A stretch of DNA of 64,000 bases from Elusimicrobiota bacterium (lineage in GTDB: Bacteria > Elusimicrobiota > Elusimicrobia > Elusimicrobiales > Elusimicrobiaceae): the NCBI GenBank assembly GCA_009778915.1, contig WRFH01000001.1, positions 410,551 through 474,550 of the forward strand, read 5' to 3'. Each line of letters opens with the position of its first letter. Positions within the stretch are counted from its first letter, which is position 1. The translations under genes and the position numbers were made by a program. The notes beneath the pieces are model-generated. The model was not told the origin of the DNA and did no database searches. It saw only the letters and a list, made by a program, of their open reading frames with translations. This document shows, piece after piece, positions 15,888 through 24,758 of this stretch.

Positions 15888-18800
15888 CTAAGGCAAGCCG
15901 AATATTTCCACGCGGCGGTTTTTGGCGTAGGCCTCCGGGGTTGTACCCGTGTCCGCCGGGTTGGCCGCGCCGAAACCTTTATAGGCCAGCCGGCCCGGCG
16001 GCACTCCGGACATTATAAGCTGTTTATAGATTTCATAAGCGCGCAGTTTGGACAAGTTATTGTTGTACCACCCGGGGCCGTTGGCGTCGGTATATCCGCG
16101 TACTTCAAATTTAAAGCCGGAATTTTTTATTACATCCGCGGCGGCCTTGATATCCGTGCCGGCAAGCGGCGTTACTCCATAGTTATCGTTGCTAAAATAA
16201 ATTACTGGTATCTTAGGCGGAGTTTTCGCGGCGGACGTTGCCGGTACAACTTCAACGGGAGCCTGTACAACGGCAGGTTCGGTTTTTACAACTTGAGGCG
16301 GGGGAACCGCGGCAGTGTCAGGCTCCCGCTTGCGCGGCGCGGCGCAAACTGCCGGCGCGGGCTGGAGCGCGGGGGAATTTTTGTCCTGACGGTTATAGCG
16401 GCATTTTTCGCAATTTCTTCCGCCGAAACCTAGCCTTACGCCGAGGTTCGCCGCGAAAGCCTGATACGCCGCGCCCTTTTCAAAAGACACGTCGCCGAAC
16501 AAAGAAGAGCTGCCGCTCAGGCGCACGTTCGTGCCCAGCGCGGCCTCAAAACCCGCGCCGCCGACGTCCGACTTCATGCCTACGCCGGCAAAAGTTATAT
16601 CCGTCGTTCCCAGAAACTCATTATAAACGCCGAGCTCCGCGAAAGGCTGCCATGTGGAATTTGCCCCGTGCTTCAAATAAGCCGCCTGCAAACGCAGAGC
16701 GGCGGTCAGGCTCTGCGTGGAACCGTAATAAACGTTGTCCGCCATGTTCGTAGTGTGGCTTGCCGGCGCGCCGCGCGCGAATAAAACCTGCGCCTTTGGC
16801 GTCAGCACGAAAGAGGAAACGGGAATTGATTTCCCGCCTTCCAGCCCGGCGGACCATAAATCCCTGTCCGCGTCGTAATCAATAACTTGTCCGGCGGCGG
16901 AAATATTTCTCATGTTTGTCTGCGCCCAGAAATACTGCGCGGTTAAATCCGCAAAATAACCTTCTTCGTTAAACCATACGCCGTAAGCGCCCGCGCTGGG
17001 CGTCGTGCCGGTGCCGGAGCCGTCAATACCGTTGTTCTGCTTAACTCTGATATCGCCGGTATACATATAACCGGCCATTATGCCGGCGTACGCGCGGCTG
17101 CTGTCGCCGGTAAAAACGCGCGTGTCCACGCCCGCCTGCGCGCCGAAGAGAGTCATGTCCGCAGAAATTTTTTCGTCAACATTCAAACGCTTGCCGTAAA
17201 CGCGCGCCCAAACGTTGCTGGGGCGGCAGCCGGCGTCGTCCGTCCATAAATCTCCCATGCGCTCACGCAGTTCGCTCATGGCCGACTTGACAAGAGTCAG
17301 GTGCAGCGCCGGCATGTTGGCTATGGTGTTGCCGGTGTTTGTCGTTGTTCCGTCGGTTTTTAAATACCAGTTCAGGTCGGTCGCGTGGTTAAGTTTGTAT
17401 ACAAGCGCGCCGGTGTCAACCTGTCCGCCGGCCAGCGTGAAATTTTCCGTCTTAGCCGTCGCGTTTGTGACGTCCACCACTAAAATTCCGTCGGAGCCGT
17501 CCGGCGTGAGAACGTCGTTCGTGCCCGTCTGGGTTACGTAGAGCGTGGCGTTCCCGGACGACGGGCCGCCGTTGACGACCAGCTTGTCCGTGTTTGTCCC
17601 GTTGCCGTCTAAATAAGTATTGATGTACAGCTTGGCGTTTGTCGCGTTCCACGTGTTTACCGTCAGCGTGTCATACGTTCCCGCCCACGCGCCGGCGGGG
17701 CTGTTCCTCAAATCTATAGTTCCGCCGTTAACGTTCAGCACGTTCGCCGCGTTAGGCGTATAAAAATGCAGAACGGAATTATTAATATTATCCGTGCCCG
17801 TAAAAAAATTAGCGGCATAAACGGATGTTGTTCCCGCGCTTTGCGTAAACGTTCCGATATAATTATTGTTGACTGAGCCGGATTCCAATATCATTTCCCC
17901 GGACGAAGTTTTATTTATTAAAGGAATAAGGCCGCCGGCCGCGTTGCTTCTGAACCCGTCGTAAAAATCAACCGTGCCCGTGCCGGTTATATTTAGCGTA
18001 GGCGTGCCGTTGCCGCCGTAATATAAATAGATGTCGTTTTTGCCGCTGCTGTCCGTGTTGCCTTGGAATAAAGTTGTCAGCCCGGCGGCGGTATCAAGCG
18101 TCAGTGTGCCGTCCCAGTTGAAAGCCGCGCCGCCGGCCGTGGTCGCGGTGTTATTGAGAAATTGCGCGCCCGCGCCTATAAACGACGACGCCGGCAGGGC
18201 GGAGGTTGTGGTATACGTCATCAGCGCGCCGCCGTAACTGGCTTTGTTGTTCTGGAATAAAGTGGCTTTGCCGGCGGAATCGGTGCCGTAAACGGTCAAA
18301 AAGCCGTTCTCGTTATAAATCGCGCCGCCGTAATAGAGCGTAGCGGTGTTTGTGTCAAATGTCGCGCCGCCGCCGATTATGGTAACAGGCTGATGGTCAA
18401 CCGTGTTCGCCAGATGCTGGGCTATCGCGCCGCCGTGCCAGCCAGCGGTATTATTATAGAAATAAGAATCTTCGCCTATTTCCAGGTAAACGTCTTCATT
18501 TATAATCGCGCCGCCGACGGCGTAGGAGCCGGTGGCGGAGTTGTTGGTAAACGTCGCGCCGGTGCCGAAAATCGTCTGGGGATTGTCCCGGTTGCCGATG
18601 CCGATGCCTATCGCGCCGCCGCCGTAACCGTTTGAAACATTATTGTCAAAAAGGACATTGTCGCCGAAAATTATCGTGTCCTTATTATAAATCGCGCCGC
18701 CGAAGATGGAGCCGTTGTTGCGGAAAATCGTGCCGTCGGCCACCGTCACGTAAAATTCGTTCCACAGCACGCCGCCGCCGTCGTCGGTGCGTTTGTTGCC

Positions 18801-19250
18801 GTCAAAAATCATGCCCGGGCCGATGGTGAGCGTGCCGGAATAGACGGCGGGCTCCCCAGTGAAAAATTCGGCGTTCATCAGAAAAACGCCTCTGTTGAAG
18901 CCCGTGACGGTCATATTGCTGACGGACAGATTAATGTTATTTGCCACGCTGTGGTCGGCAATAGCGCCGGAAACGTACGGATAAAAAGCCGGGTTGGTAA
19001 CGCCGTTTCCGTTTAAAGTAAATCCTTTGCCGTTTATATCCGTGTCAACGCTTATATACGGCGCGTAATTTACCGGCGTAAGCGGAGCGTAATTAATATC
19101 ATTTAAAAATTCCGCGTTGTTATCTGCGGCGGCGTGGGTAAAATCATAAAAATCCTGCCAGCTGCCCAGCTGCGCAACTGTCTGCGCGCCGCCCCGCGCC
19201 GCGGCAAAAATGAATATAAATGTTATAAATAAAATAAGATATTTTTTCAT
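15888..19250 (-). CDS. Pmp-like autotransporter with C-terminal OmpA domain
   Basis: I place the start at Met 14 of the track ORF (19250), with TTGGGGATA upstream and a clean signal peptide (KYLILFITFIFIFAAARGGAQ), giving 1120 residues. Order: signal; beta-helix passenger with eight or nine FxNN/GGAI repeats (FRNNGSIFGGAIYN, FYNNTAGWHGGAIAQ, FQNNKASYGGALMT); barrel beginning VWARVYGKRLNVDEKISADM and ending NLGVRLGF; a Cys- and Pro-rich linker (NCEKCRYNRQ, then PAVCAAPRKREPD); and an OmpA-like domain (IYFSNDNYGVTPLAGTD, EVRGYTDANG, NNNLSKLRAYEIYKQL, KNRRVEIFG). The OmpA fold should bind peptidoglycan, anchoring the barrel. Autotransporters normally end at the barrel, so this order is unusual. 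Confidence 0.88.
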   Translation of the reverse strand: MKKYLILFITFIFIFAAARGGAQTVAQLGSWQDFYDFTHAAADNNAEFLNDINYAPLTPVNYAPYISVDTDINGKGFTLNGNGVTNPAFYPYVSGAIADHSVANNINLSVSNMTVTGFNRGVFLMNAEFFTGEPAVYSGTLTIGPGMIFDGNKRTDDGGGVLWNEFYVTVADGTIFRNNGSIFGGAIYNKDTIIFGDNVLFDNNVSNGYGGGAIGIGIGNRDNPQTIFGTGATFTNNSATGSYAVGGAIINEDVYLEIGEDSYFYNNTAGWHGGAIAQHLANTVDHQPVTIIGGGATFDTNTATLYYGGAIYNENGFLTVYGTDSAGKATLFQNNKASYGGALMTYTTTSALPASSFIGAGAQFLNNTATTAGGAAFNWDGTLTLDTAAGLTTLFQGNTDSSGKNDIYLYYGGNGTPTLNITGTGTVDFYDGFRSNAAGGLIPLINKTSSGEMILESGSVNNNYIGTFTQSAGTTSVYAANFFTGTDNINNSVLHFYTPNAANVLNVNGGTIDLRNSPAGAWAGTYDTLTVNTWNATNAKLYINTYLDGNGTNTDKLVVNGGPSSGNATLYVTQTGTNDVLTPDGSDGILVVDVTNATAKTENFTLAGGQVDTGALVYKLNHATDLNWYLKTDGTTTNTGNTIANMPALHLTLVKSAMSELRERMGDLWTDDAGCRPSNVWARVYGKRLNVDEKISADMTLFGAQAGVDTRVFTGDSSRAYAGIMAGYMYTGDIRVKQNNGIDGSGTGTTPSAGAYGVWFNEEGYFADLTAQYFWAQTNMRNISAAGQVIDYDADRDLWSAGLEGGKSIPVSSFVLTPKAQVLFARGAPASHTTNMADNVYYGSTQSLTAALRLQAAYLKHGANSTWQPFAELGVYNEFLGTTDITFAGVGMKSDVGGAGFEAALGTNVRLSGSSSLFGDVSFEKGAAYQAFAANLGVRLGFGGRNCEKCRYNRQDKNSPALQPAPAVCAAPRKREPDTAAVPPPQVVKTEPAVVQAPVEVVPATSAAKTPPKIPVIYFSNDNYGVTPLAGTDIKAAADVIKNSGFKFEVRGYTDANGPGWYNNNLSKLRAYEIYKQLIMSGVPPGRLAYKGFGAANPADTGTTPEAYAKNRRVEIFGLP

Positions 19251-19304
19251 GATAGTATCCCCAATATAAACTATTAAAAATTCTATCATTCGCGGGATAG
19301 CAAA

Positions 19305-19334
19305 AAAATCCCCATATATTACTATGGGGATTTA
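19305..19334 (-). terminator. Terminator after hcp
   Basis: AAATCCCCAT/ATGGGGATTT stem followed on the minus strand by a T-run (TTTTG). Confidence 0.75.
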
Positions 19335-19348
19335 GTTTGTTAGGGTTA

Positions 19349-20932
19349 TTAACCTAAGATTTTTTTCAGGTCATCTTCGGCGGTTGTTATCGGGTGCAGT
19401 TTGAATTTATCTATTATTACTTTGGCTACGTTTTCCGATAAAAACGCCGGCATCGTCGGGCCTAAATAAATATTCGTCAGGCCGAGCGACAGCAGCGTCA
19501 GCAGCACGCAGACCGCCTTTTGTTCATACCAGCTTAACACGAGCGTCAGCGGCAGGTCGTTGATGGGCATGTTAAACGCTTTGCTCAGCGCGACGGCTAC
19601 CTGTATGGCGCTGTACGCGTCGTTACACTGGCCCATGTCCATTATTCTGGGCAGGCCGCCGATTGTGCCGAGGTCAAGGTCGTTAAACCTGTATTTGCCG
19701 CAGGCGAGCGTCAGGACGACGGTATCTTCCGGCGTTTGTTTTACAAACTCCGTATAATAGTTTCTGCCCGGTTTCGCGCCGTCGCAGCCGCCGACGAGGA
19801 AGAAGTGTTTGATGGCTCCGCTTTTTACCGCTTCTACCACTTTGTCCGCTGCGCCCAGCACCGTGCCTCTGCCGAAACCTACCGTCAGAACGTCGCCGCC
19901 GTTTATGCCGGTCATATGCTTGTTTTCTTTGTATCCGCCGAGTTTTTTCGCGTGTTCGATTAACGACGTAAAGTCCTTATGGCCTTTCGCGTCCGCGTTA
20001 ATATGTTTTGTGTCCGGGAAAGCAACCACCGACGTTGTGTAAACTCTGTCTTTGTAGCTGGGCTGCGGTATCATTATGCAGTTTGTCGTCCACAAAATCG
20101 GCGCGGGAACGTCGATAAATTCCTTCTGCTGGTTCTGCCACGCGGTGCCGAAATTGCCTTTTAAATGTTTATATTTTTTCAGTTCCGGGTAAGCGTGCGC
20201 CGGCAGCATTTCGCCGTGCGTGTAGATGTTTACGCCTTTGCCTTCCGTCTGTTCCAGCAGCATTTTGAGGTCTTTTAAATCATGCCCCGTGATGATTATG
20301 AACGGGCCCTTTTCAATGTTGGTAGTAACTTTTGTCGGTTCAGGCGTGCCGTAGGTTTTAGTGTTGGCTTCGTCTAAGATTTCCATGCAGCGCAGGTTTA
20401 TTTTGCCGAACTCCATAATCAGATTAAGTCTTTCTTCGGCGGATAATTTCTGGTTAAAAGAGTTAAGACCTTTGAAAAACCAGTCGTTAACATTTTTATC
20501 CTGTATGCCCAGAACGCGCGCGTGGTGCGCGTACGCCGCCATGCCTCTCAGTCCGAACAACAGCGCGCTGCGGAGCGAAGTGTCGTCGACATCCCCGCCC
20601 AGAAATAAATTTTCCGGCTTATACGGCGTGATTTTTATTTTGGCGGATTTTTCTATCAACTCTCTTTCTTTTATTACTTCGTTTTTGAGGGCTTCGACGG
20701 TTTTTTCGTCGTAGTCCACGTTGCTGATGCACGTGAAAAGCCCGTCCACCGCCAGACGCGCGGCGTTGTCCGTGCTCTTGCCTGCGGCGGTTACGGCGGC
20801 GGCTAAATTAATGAGTTCGGCGGTGAGCCTGTCCTGCTCTTTTGCCGTCGGCTCGTTCTTTCCGCAAACCCCCTGTATCGTGCACCCCTTGCCCTTCATA
20901 GTCTGCTCACACTGAAAACAAAACATTGACAT
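19349..20932 (-). CDS. hcp: Hybrid cluster protein (hydroxylamine reductase)
   Basis: The 527-residue protein begins with the cluster-binding pattern C-x2-C-x8-C-x5-C (CFQCEQTMKGKGCTIQGVCG), the spacing of the strict-anaerobe type that binds a [4Fe-4S] cluster. Downstream motifs for the hybrid Fe-S-O cluster are present (THGEMLPAH, TNCIMIPQPSYKDR, LVGGCDGAKPGRNYYTEF, LACGKYRFND, GQCNDAYSA, SWYEQKAV). Hcp handles hydroxylamine or nitric oxide under anaerobic nitrosative stress. The ferredoxin-like gene at 20945 precedes it by 12 bp, and a Crp/Fnr regulator is divergent, the classic HcpR-type arrangement. Confidence 0.96.
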   Translation of the reverse strand: MSMFCFQCEQTMKGKGCTIQGVCGKNEPTAKEQDRLTAELINLAAAVTAAGKSTDNAARLAVDGLFTCISNVDYDEKTVEALKNEVIKERELIEKSAKIKITPYKPENLFLGGDVDDTSLRSALLFGLRGMAAYAHHARVLGIQDKNVNDWFFKGLNSFNQKLSAEERLNLIMEFGKINLRCMEILDEANTKTYGTPEPTKVTTNIEKGPFIIITGHDLKDLKMLLEQTEGKGVNIYTHGEMLPAHAYPELKKYKHLKGNFGTAWQNQQKEFIDVPAPILWTTNCIMIPQPSYKDRVYTTSVVAFPDTKHINADAKGHKDFTSLIEHAKKLGGYKENKHMTGINGGDVLTVGFGRGTVLGAADKVVEAVKSGAIKHFFLVGGCDGAKPGRNYYTEFVKQTPEDTVVLTLACGKYRFNDLDLGTIGGLPRIMDMGQCNDAYSAIQVAVALSKAFNMPINDLPLTLVLSWYEQKAVCVLLTLLSLGLTNIYLGPTMPAFLSENVAKVIIDKFKLHPITTAEDDLKKILG

Positions 20933-20944
20933 ATTTTTTCTCCT

Positions 20945-21640
20945 TTATTTAATATCGCCTTCAACTGTTATTATTTTAACTGTCCACGGAATCATTTTTC
21001 CGGATTTTATTAAAGCCTGCTTTACCATCTCTTCTAATCCCCCGCAGCACGGCACTTCCATTCTGGCTACCGTTACACTTTTTATATCATTATTTTTAAT
21101 GATTTCGGAAAGTTTTTCGGAGTAGTCCGTCCCGTCGAGTTTGGGGCATCCTAATAATGTTATTCTTCCTTTAATAAAATCTTTGTGGAAAGCGGCGTAA
21201 GAATAAGCCGCGCAGTCAGCCGCGATTAATAAATCCGCTTCTTCAAAATACGGCGCGTTGGCGGGCACAAGTTTGATTTGCACCGGCCATTGCGAAAGTT
21301 CAGACGGCGCGGCGGCCTCAGTCTTAACCTCCGCCGCGGGCGCGGCCTTTTTATTTAAAGTTTTGGAATTTGTACCCGGGCAGCCGCATGGCAGTGTTTC
21401 CTCTTTATTACCAGTATGCTTCATGTCTGACTCCTTATTTTTTGTAACTTCACGTTTTTCAAAACTGATTGCGCCGACGAGGCACGCCGGCAGGCAGTTG
21501 CCCAGGCCGTCGCAGTAATCTTCCCGCAGCATCTGCGCTTTGCCGTCAACCATGCCTATCGCCCCCTGATGGCACGCGTTTACGCAGGAGCCGCAGCCTA
21601 TGCACTTTTCACGGTCTATTTTTATTATGTTTCTTTGCAT
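20945..21640 (-). CDS. Ferredoxin-type iron-sulfur partner of Hcp
   Basis: The 231-residue protein has two 4Fe-4S motifs at its N-terminus (CIGCGSCVNACHQGAI and the variant CDGLGNCLPACLVGAI). A Lys/Ala-rich linker carries PCGCPG. The C-terminal domain has conserved cysteines (LLIAADCAAYSYA, LLGCPKLD, EVPCCGGLEEM). It is probably the electron carrier or reductase partner for Hcp, inferred from the 12-bp gap and shared strand. Similar ferredoxins accompany hcp in many anaerobes. Confidence 0.88.
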   Translation of the reverse strand: MQRNIIKIDREKCIGCGSCVNACHQGAIGMVDGKAQMLREDYCDGLGNCLPACLVGAISFEKREVTKNKESDMKHTGNKEETLPCGCPGTNSKTLNKKAAPAAEVKTEAAAPSELSQWPVQIKLVPANAPYFEEADLLIAADCAAYSYAAFHKDFIKGRITLLGCPKLDGTDYSEKLSEIIKNNDIKSVTVARMEVPCCGGLEEMVKQALIKSGKMIPWTVKIITVEGDIK

Positions 21641-21675
21641 ACTTATAGTTTAGTAGAATTTAAAAAAGGGAACTA

Positions 21676-21687
21676 TTGCATTTGCAA
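21676..21687. promoter_or_regulatory. Palindrome TTGCA-tt-TGCAA in hcp/regulator intergenic region
   Basis: Perfect 5-bp arms lie just before the regulator's ATG and 36 bp from the divergent ferredoxin start. TTGCAAC recurs at 22377-22383, just before the outer-membrane-protein gene at 22397. It is a plausible Crp/Fnr-family site for the adjacent regulator; unproven. Confidence 0.5.
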
Positions 21688-21691
21688 CACT

Positions 21692-22348
21692 ATGGAAAAT
21701 ATTAAAATACTGGCGCGGAACACTTTGTTCCGCGGACTGACGGAAAAGGAAATAGAGAGTATTCTTTTTTACTTAAACCCCGTCGTCAGAAAATATAAGA
21801 AAGGAAATATTATCCTCGCGGCAGGCGCCGCGGTGACGGACGTCGGCATTATTTTGAAAGGCCGCGCCGTTATAGAAAAAGAGGACATACGCGGCAACCG
21901 TTCCATAATATCGGAACTGGGCGAAAGTTCTCTGTTCGCCGAAGCGCTGGCCTGCGCCCGCGCGGAACACAGCCCGGTTACCGTCGCGGCAGAGACGGAC
22001 GCCGAAGTCATGTTTATAAATTTTGACAAAATTATGACGGTGCGCGCTAAGACGGAAATTGCCGGCAGGCTTGTAAAAAATATGATGACGCTTATCGCCG
22101 GAAAAAATATTTTTTTAAACAATAAACTTGAACACGCGAGCAAAAGGTCCATCCGCGAAAAACTGCTTTCTTATTTTGACGAGCTGGCCGTAAAAACTGG
22201 CGGGAGAAAATTCAAACTCCCGTTTTCCAAAACGGCTTTGGCGGATTATCTGTTCGTCGACAGAAGCGCGATGATGAGGGAACTTTCCCATATGAAAAAA
22301 GACGGCGTAATAAAATATGAGGGGGACGTTTTTGAAATAAGGAAATAA
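21692..22348 (+). CDS. Crp/Fnr-family regulator, HcpR-like by context
   Basis: The track start at 21569 lies inside the divergent ferredoxin gene. The true start is ATG 21692 (MENIKILARNTLF), giving 218 residues. A cyclic-nucleotide-binding fold covers about 5-120 (FRGLTEKEIESILFYL, ILAAGAAVTDVGIILKGRAVI). A winged helix with recognition segment KTALADYLFVDRSAMMRELSHM covers about 150-215. No N-terminal Fnr-type cysteine cluster is seen, so it is not a classical oxygen-sensing Fnr. Divergence from hcp suggests control of the nitrosative-stress genes. Confidence 0.87.
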   Translation: MENIKILARNTLFRGLTEKEIESILFYLNPVVRKYKKGNIILAAGAAVTDVGIILKGRAVIEKEDIRGNRSIISELGESSLFAEALACARAEHSPVTVAAETDAEVMFINFDKIMTVRAKTEIAGRLVKNMMTLIAGKNIFLNNKLEHASKRSIREKLLSYFDELAVKTGGRKFKLPFSKTALADYLFVDRSAMMRELSHMKKDGVIKYEGDVFEIRK

Positions 22349-22396
22349 ACGAAAATGTTATAATTAATTATCTATATTGCAACAGTCAGGAGAACT

Positions 22397-23290
22397 ATGA
22401 AGAAGACAACAGTATTATTATTGATGTTAATGTCGCTGCCCGTTTTTATTTACGCGCAGGACGCGAAAGACGGCTGGCAGATTGAACTGAAAAGAATTTC
22501 TTTAAATTTAACGTCGACGCAGGTGACGAACGCGCAAAAATACCAGGGCTTTCCTGATTCCAGATTATCGGCGGACGACCAGTCCGTCATACAGGGCGAT
22601 TTTAATTTTTTCGCCGGGCTTTATACGCCGCGCGGGCTTTGGTCTAACACTCTTATTATGCAGTACGGCAAAACGCGCGTGGTGCCGGCCAACGGCTCCC
22701 CGACGCTGGTCTCGGAAAACGTCGACAATATAACGCTTACCACGGATTACGCTTTGTCGCTTTGGAACGTTGATAATTTTCTGGGAGGATTTTCCGTCGG
22801 GCCGTTTGTCAACGCGGAATATGACACGGAGTTTACCCCGTCTATAGCCTCGCCCCGTAAACAGGTTATGCGCGGAAGAGGCGGTTTAAAACTTTTTAAA
22901 GGCAAGTATATTAAAGATTTTTACGTCGCCGGTGTTTATGAGTATGACTTTACTTTCAATCCCGCGTCAAACAACTTCGCTTTAGAAACCGGCATAAATG
23001 TAGAACAGGAAATACGCGAAGGCGTGAAAGCGACGTACGGCGGATATTTCAGGGATTATATTTCCAACAGCGTTGACCGCCCGACAAACCTTGATTATGA
23101 GGCCGGCCTCAACGCAAGGCTTGACGTGCTGCTGTTTAAAAATTTCGCGGTGGCGCCGGTTATAAATTATTTTGCGGCGCAGGCGTCCCACTTCGGCGGA
23201 TTAGGCCAGAATTTATTTGTGGGAATATCATTCTCATGGAGCAATGTTTTTAAAGAAGCCAAAGCCGTGAAACAAGAACCCGCAAAGTAA
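22397..23290 (+). CDS. Outer-membrane beta-barrel protein
   Basis: The 297-residue protein has a signal peptide (TTVLLLMLMSLPVFIYAQ) followed by alternating strands (FNFFAGLYTPRGLWSNTLIMQYGKTR, YEYDFTFNPASNNFALETG, VAPVINYFAAQASHFG, FVGISFSWSN), resembling the DUF3078/DUF481-type small barrels. Exact family uncertain. It follows the Crp/Fnr gene by 48 bp with its own TATAAT near 22359 and a TTGCAAC motif, so it may be under the same regulator. The C-terminus has a short Lys-rich extension after the last aromatic strand. Confidence 0.7.
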   Translation: MKKTTVLLLMLMSLPVFIYAQDAKDGWQIELKRISLNLTSTQVTNAQKYQGFPDSRLSADDQSVIQGDFNFFAGLYTPRGLWSNTLIMQYGKTRVVPANGSPTLVSENVDNITLTTDYALSLWNVDNFLGGFSVGPFVNAEYDTEFTPSIASPRKQVMRGRGGLKLFKGKYIKDFYVAGVYEYDFTFNPASNNFALETGINVEQEIREGVKATYGGYFRDYISNSVDRPTNLDYEAGLNARLDVLLFKNFAVAPVINYFAAQASHFGGLGQNLFVGISFSWSNVFKEAKAVKQEPAK

Positions 23291-23307
23291 AAACCGAAGG
23301 GGGAATT

Positions 23308-23673
23308 ATGTTAACGGTTAAAAGGGTATATGAAAGCCCGTCGAAGGAAGACGGGTACAGGATTCTAGTGGACCGCTTGTGGCCGAGAGGAATTTCCAAA
23401 GAGCGCGCGCAGCTTTACAGATGGGCGAAAGAGATAAGCCCGTCCGCGGAACTGCGGCGGGAATTCGGCCACGAGATGGAAAAGTTCGGCTGGTTTAAAA
23501 AAGCGTACGAGGCTGAACTGAACAAAAATCCCGAAACAAAAAATTTTATTGAGGAAGTAAAAACTCTGCTGAAGAAAGACAACGTAACCTTAGTCTACGG
23601 CGCCAAAGATGAGAAAATAAACCACGCGATAGCCTTGAAAGATTACGTGAATAAGAAATTGGAAAAAAGATAG
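23308..23673 (+). CDS. DUF488 (YeaO-like) family protein
   Basis: The 121-residue cytoplasmic protein carries the family hallmarks VKRVYESP, DGYRILVDRLWPRGISKE, a WAKEISPS segment, LRREFGHE and a LVYGAKDEKINHA end. The family is widespread and mostly uncharacterised. GGGGG precedes the ATG. It lies 17 bp after the outer-membrane-protein gene, so probably in the same transcript. Confidence 0.9.
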   Translation: MLTVKRVYESPSKEDGYRILVDRLWPRGISKERAQLYRWAKEISPSAELRREFGHEMEKFGWFKKAYEAELNKNPETKNFIEEVKTLLKKDNVTLVYGAKDEKINHAIALKDYVNKKLEKR

Positions 23674-23733
23674 CCAACTGAGTGCTGAATTAAAACCTCT
23701 ACTATTACTAAGATGTGGAACCAACTTTTACTT

Positions 23734-24447
23734 TCATTTTTTTGCCCTGTCTTCTGTAATTCCTTTCTCATTATTTATACATATTTGAGTAGCTCTTTTA
23801 AGGTGTTTAATTATATCATTCGTCATAGTGTCAAAATCAGAAGTTTCTTTAGTAATTCCAGCAGCAGAACCAACAACTTCTTTTCCAACTTTTCGAATAT
23901 GTATCAGGTAGTCCATATGACTAAATACTCCGTTTGGAATATACTTAGGAGAAAAATTGACGGAAAGTATGTAAAATCCTTTTAGCTGTGGGCCGAAATT
24001 AATAGCAGCTATATATTTGCGGTCTATTTTACCATCAAGATTTTTAACAAATTTTGAAAATAGACTATCAGCATAGACTTTAAATTCATCAAAATATACA
24101 TCTTTTTTTTCTTTTTTTGTTATAAGATTATATTGTTTTTCAATAGCCTCAGAAATTTCAGTAAAACTACCATCGGGTACATTAATTTTATATTTATTCC
24201 AAGTAATTAAAAAGTTTTCCTCATTCTTAAAATCACTAGGGGAATAAATTACTTTTGGATTGAAATTTAATGTTATAAAAAAACAGATAACCAACAAAGC
24301 TGGAAAAAGCATAACAAACCAAATAAAAATTTTTTGTAATTCCGGCCCAACAAGCCCTAAAGATATTGTTGCGGATACTTCTGCTATAGCTGCAAAAAAA
24401 GCAATTATTGTAAGAGGATTATCTATTCGTTTTATCTTTTCAATCAT
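23734..24447 (-). CDS. AT-rich membrane protein of unknown function
   Basis: The 237-residue product has two N-terminal membrane segments at about 12-36 and 39-61 (LTIIAFFAAIAEVSATISLGL; IFIWFVMLFPALLVICFFITL). A soluble C-terminal domain follows (EAIEKQYNLITKKEKKDVYFDEF, FVKNLDGKIDRKYIAAINFG, IPNGVFSHMDYLIHIRKVGK). The gene is strikingly AT-rich with many ATA, TTA and AAA codons, unlike its neighbours, and lies beside the 3' end of tRNA-Ser, so recent acquisition is likely. TATAAT 9 nt before ATG with no ribosome site suggests a leaderless message. No family recognised. Confidence 0.65.
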   Translation of the reverse strand: MIEKIKRIDNPLTIIAFFAAIAEVSATISLGLVGPELQKIFIWFVMLFPALLVICFFITLNFNPKVIYSPSDFKNEENFLITWNKYKINVPDGSFTEISEAIEKQYNLITKKEKKDVYFDEFKVYADSLFSKFVKNLDGKIDRKYIAAINFGPQLKGFYILSVNFSPKYIPNGVFSHMDYLIHIRKVGKEVVGSAAGITKETSDFDTMTNDIIKHLKRATQICINNEKGITEDRAKK

Positions 24448-24583
24448 ATATCTTTTATTATAACAAAACTGCTCCTAATTTTTTGTCCCACACCATTGTC
24501 CCACACTTTAACACTGTTTTTATTAAATACTCTTAAACGCATTTAAACGCTTTTAAACACTTCCCCCGTCGTAAAAATCAAAC

Positions 24584-24614
24584 AAAAAGCCCTCTTTCCT
24601 CTGAAAAAGGGCTT
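24584..24614 (-). terminator. Terminator after tRNA-Ser
   Basis: AAGCCCT/AGGGCTT stem, followed on the minus strand by TTTTTG, 12 bp beyond the tRNA 3' end. Confidence 0.75.
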
Positions 24615-24625
24615 CTATAGCTAAA

Positions 24626-24712
24626 CGGAGAGGGAGGGATTCGAACCCACGGTGGAGTTTCCCCCACACTTGTTTTCAAGACAAGCGCCTTAAACCGCTC
24701 GGCCACCTCTCC
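24626..24712 (-). tRNA. tRNA-Ser (anticodon TGA)
   Basis: The minus strand folds as a class II tRNA: acceptor GGAGAGG/CCTCTCC with discriminator G, D-arm TGGCCGAGCGGTTTAAGGC, anticodon loop TCTTGAAA giving TGA, a long variable arm (GTGGGGGAAACTCCAC) and T-arm GGGTTCGAATCCC. The large variable arm and G73 confirm serine identity. CCA is not encoded. Confidence 0.97.
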
Positions 24713-24758
24713 TAAATTTGCCACAATTTACGCCGCTTTCTCGGCGCGAACTTATCAT

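Noticed and set aside
21569-21691. Extended N-terminus of the Crp/Fnr gene
   Set aside because: It overlaps the divergent ferredoxin start and reads as low-quality sequence; the family N-terminus begins at 21692.
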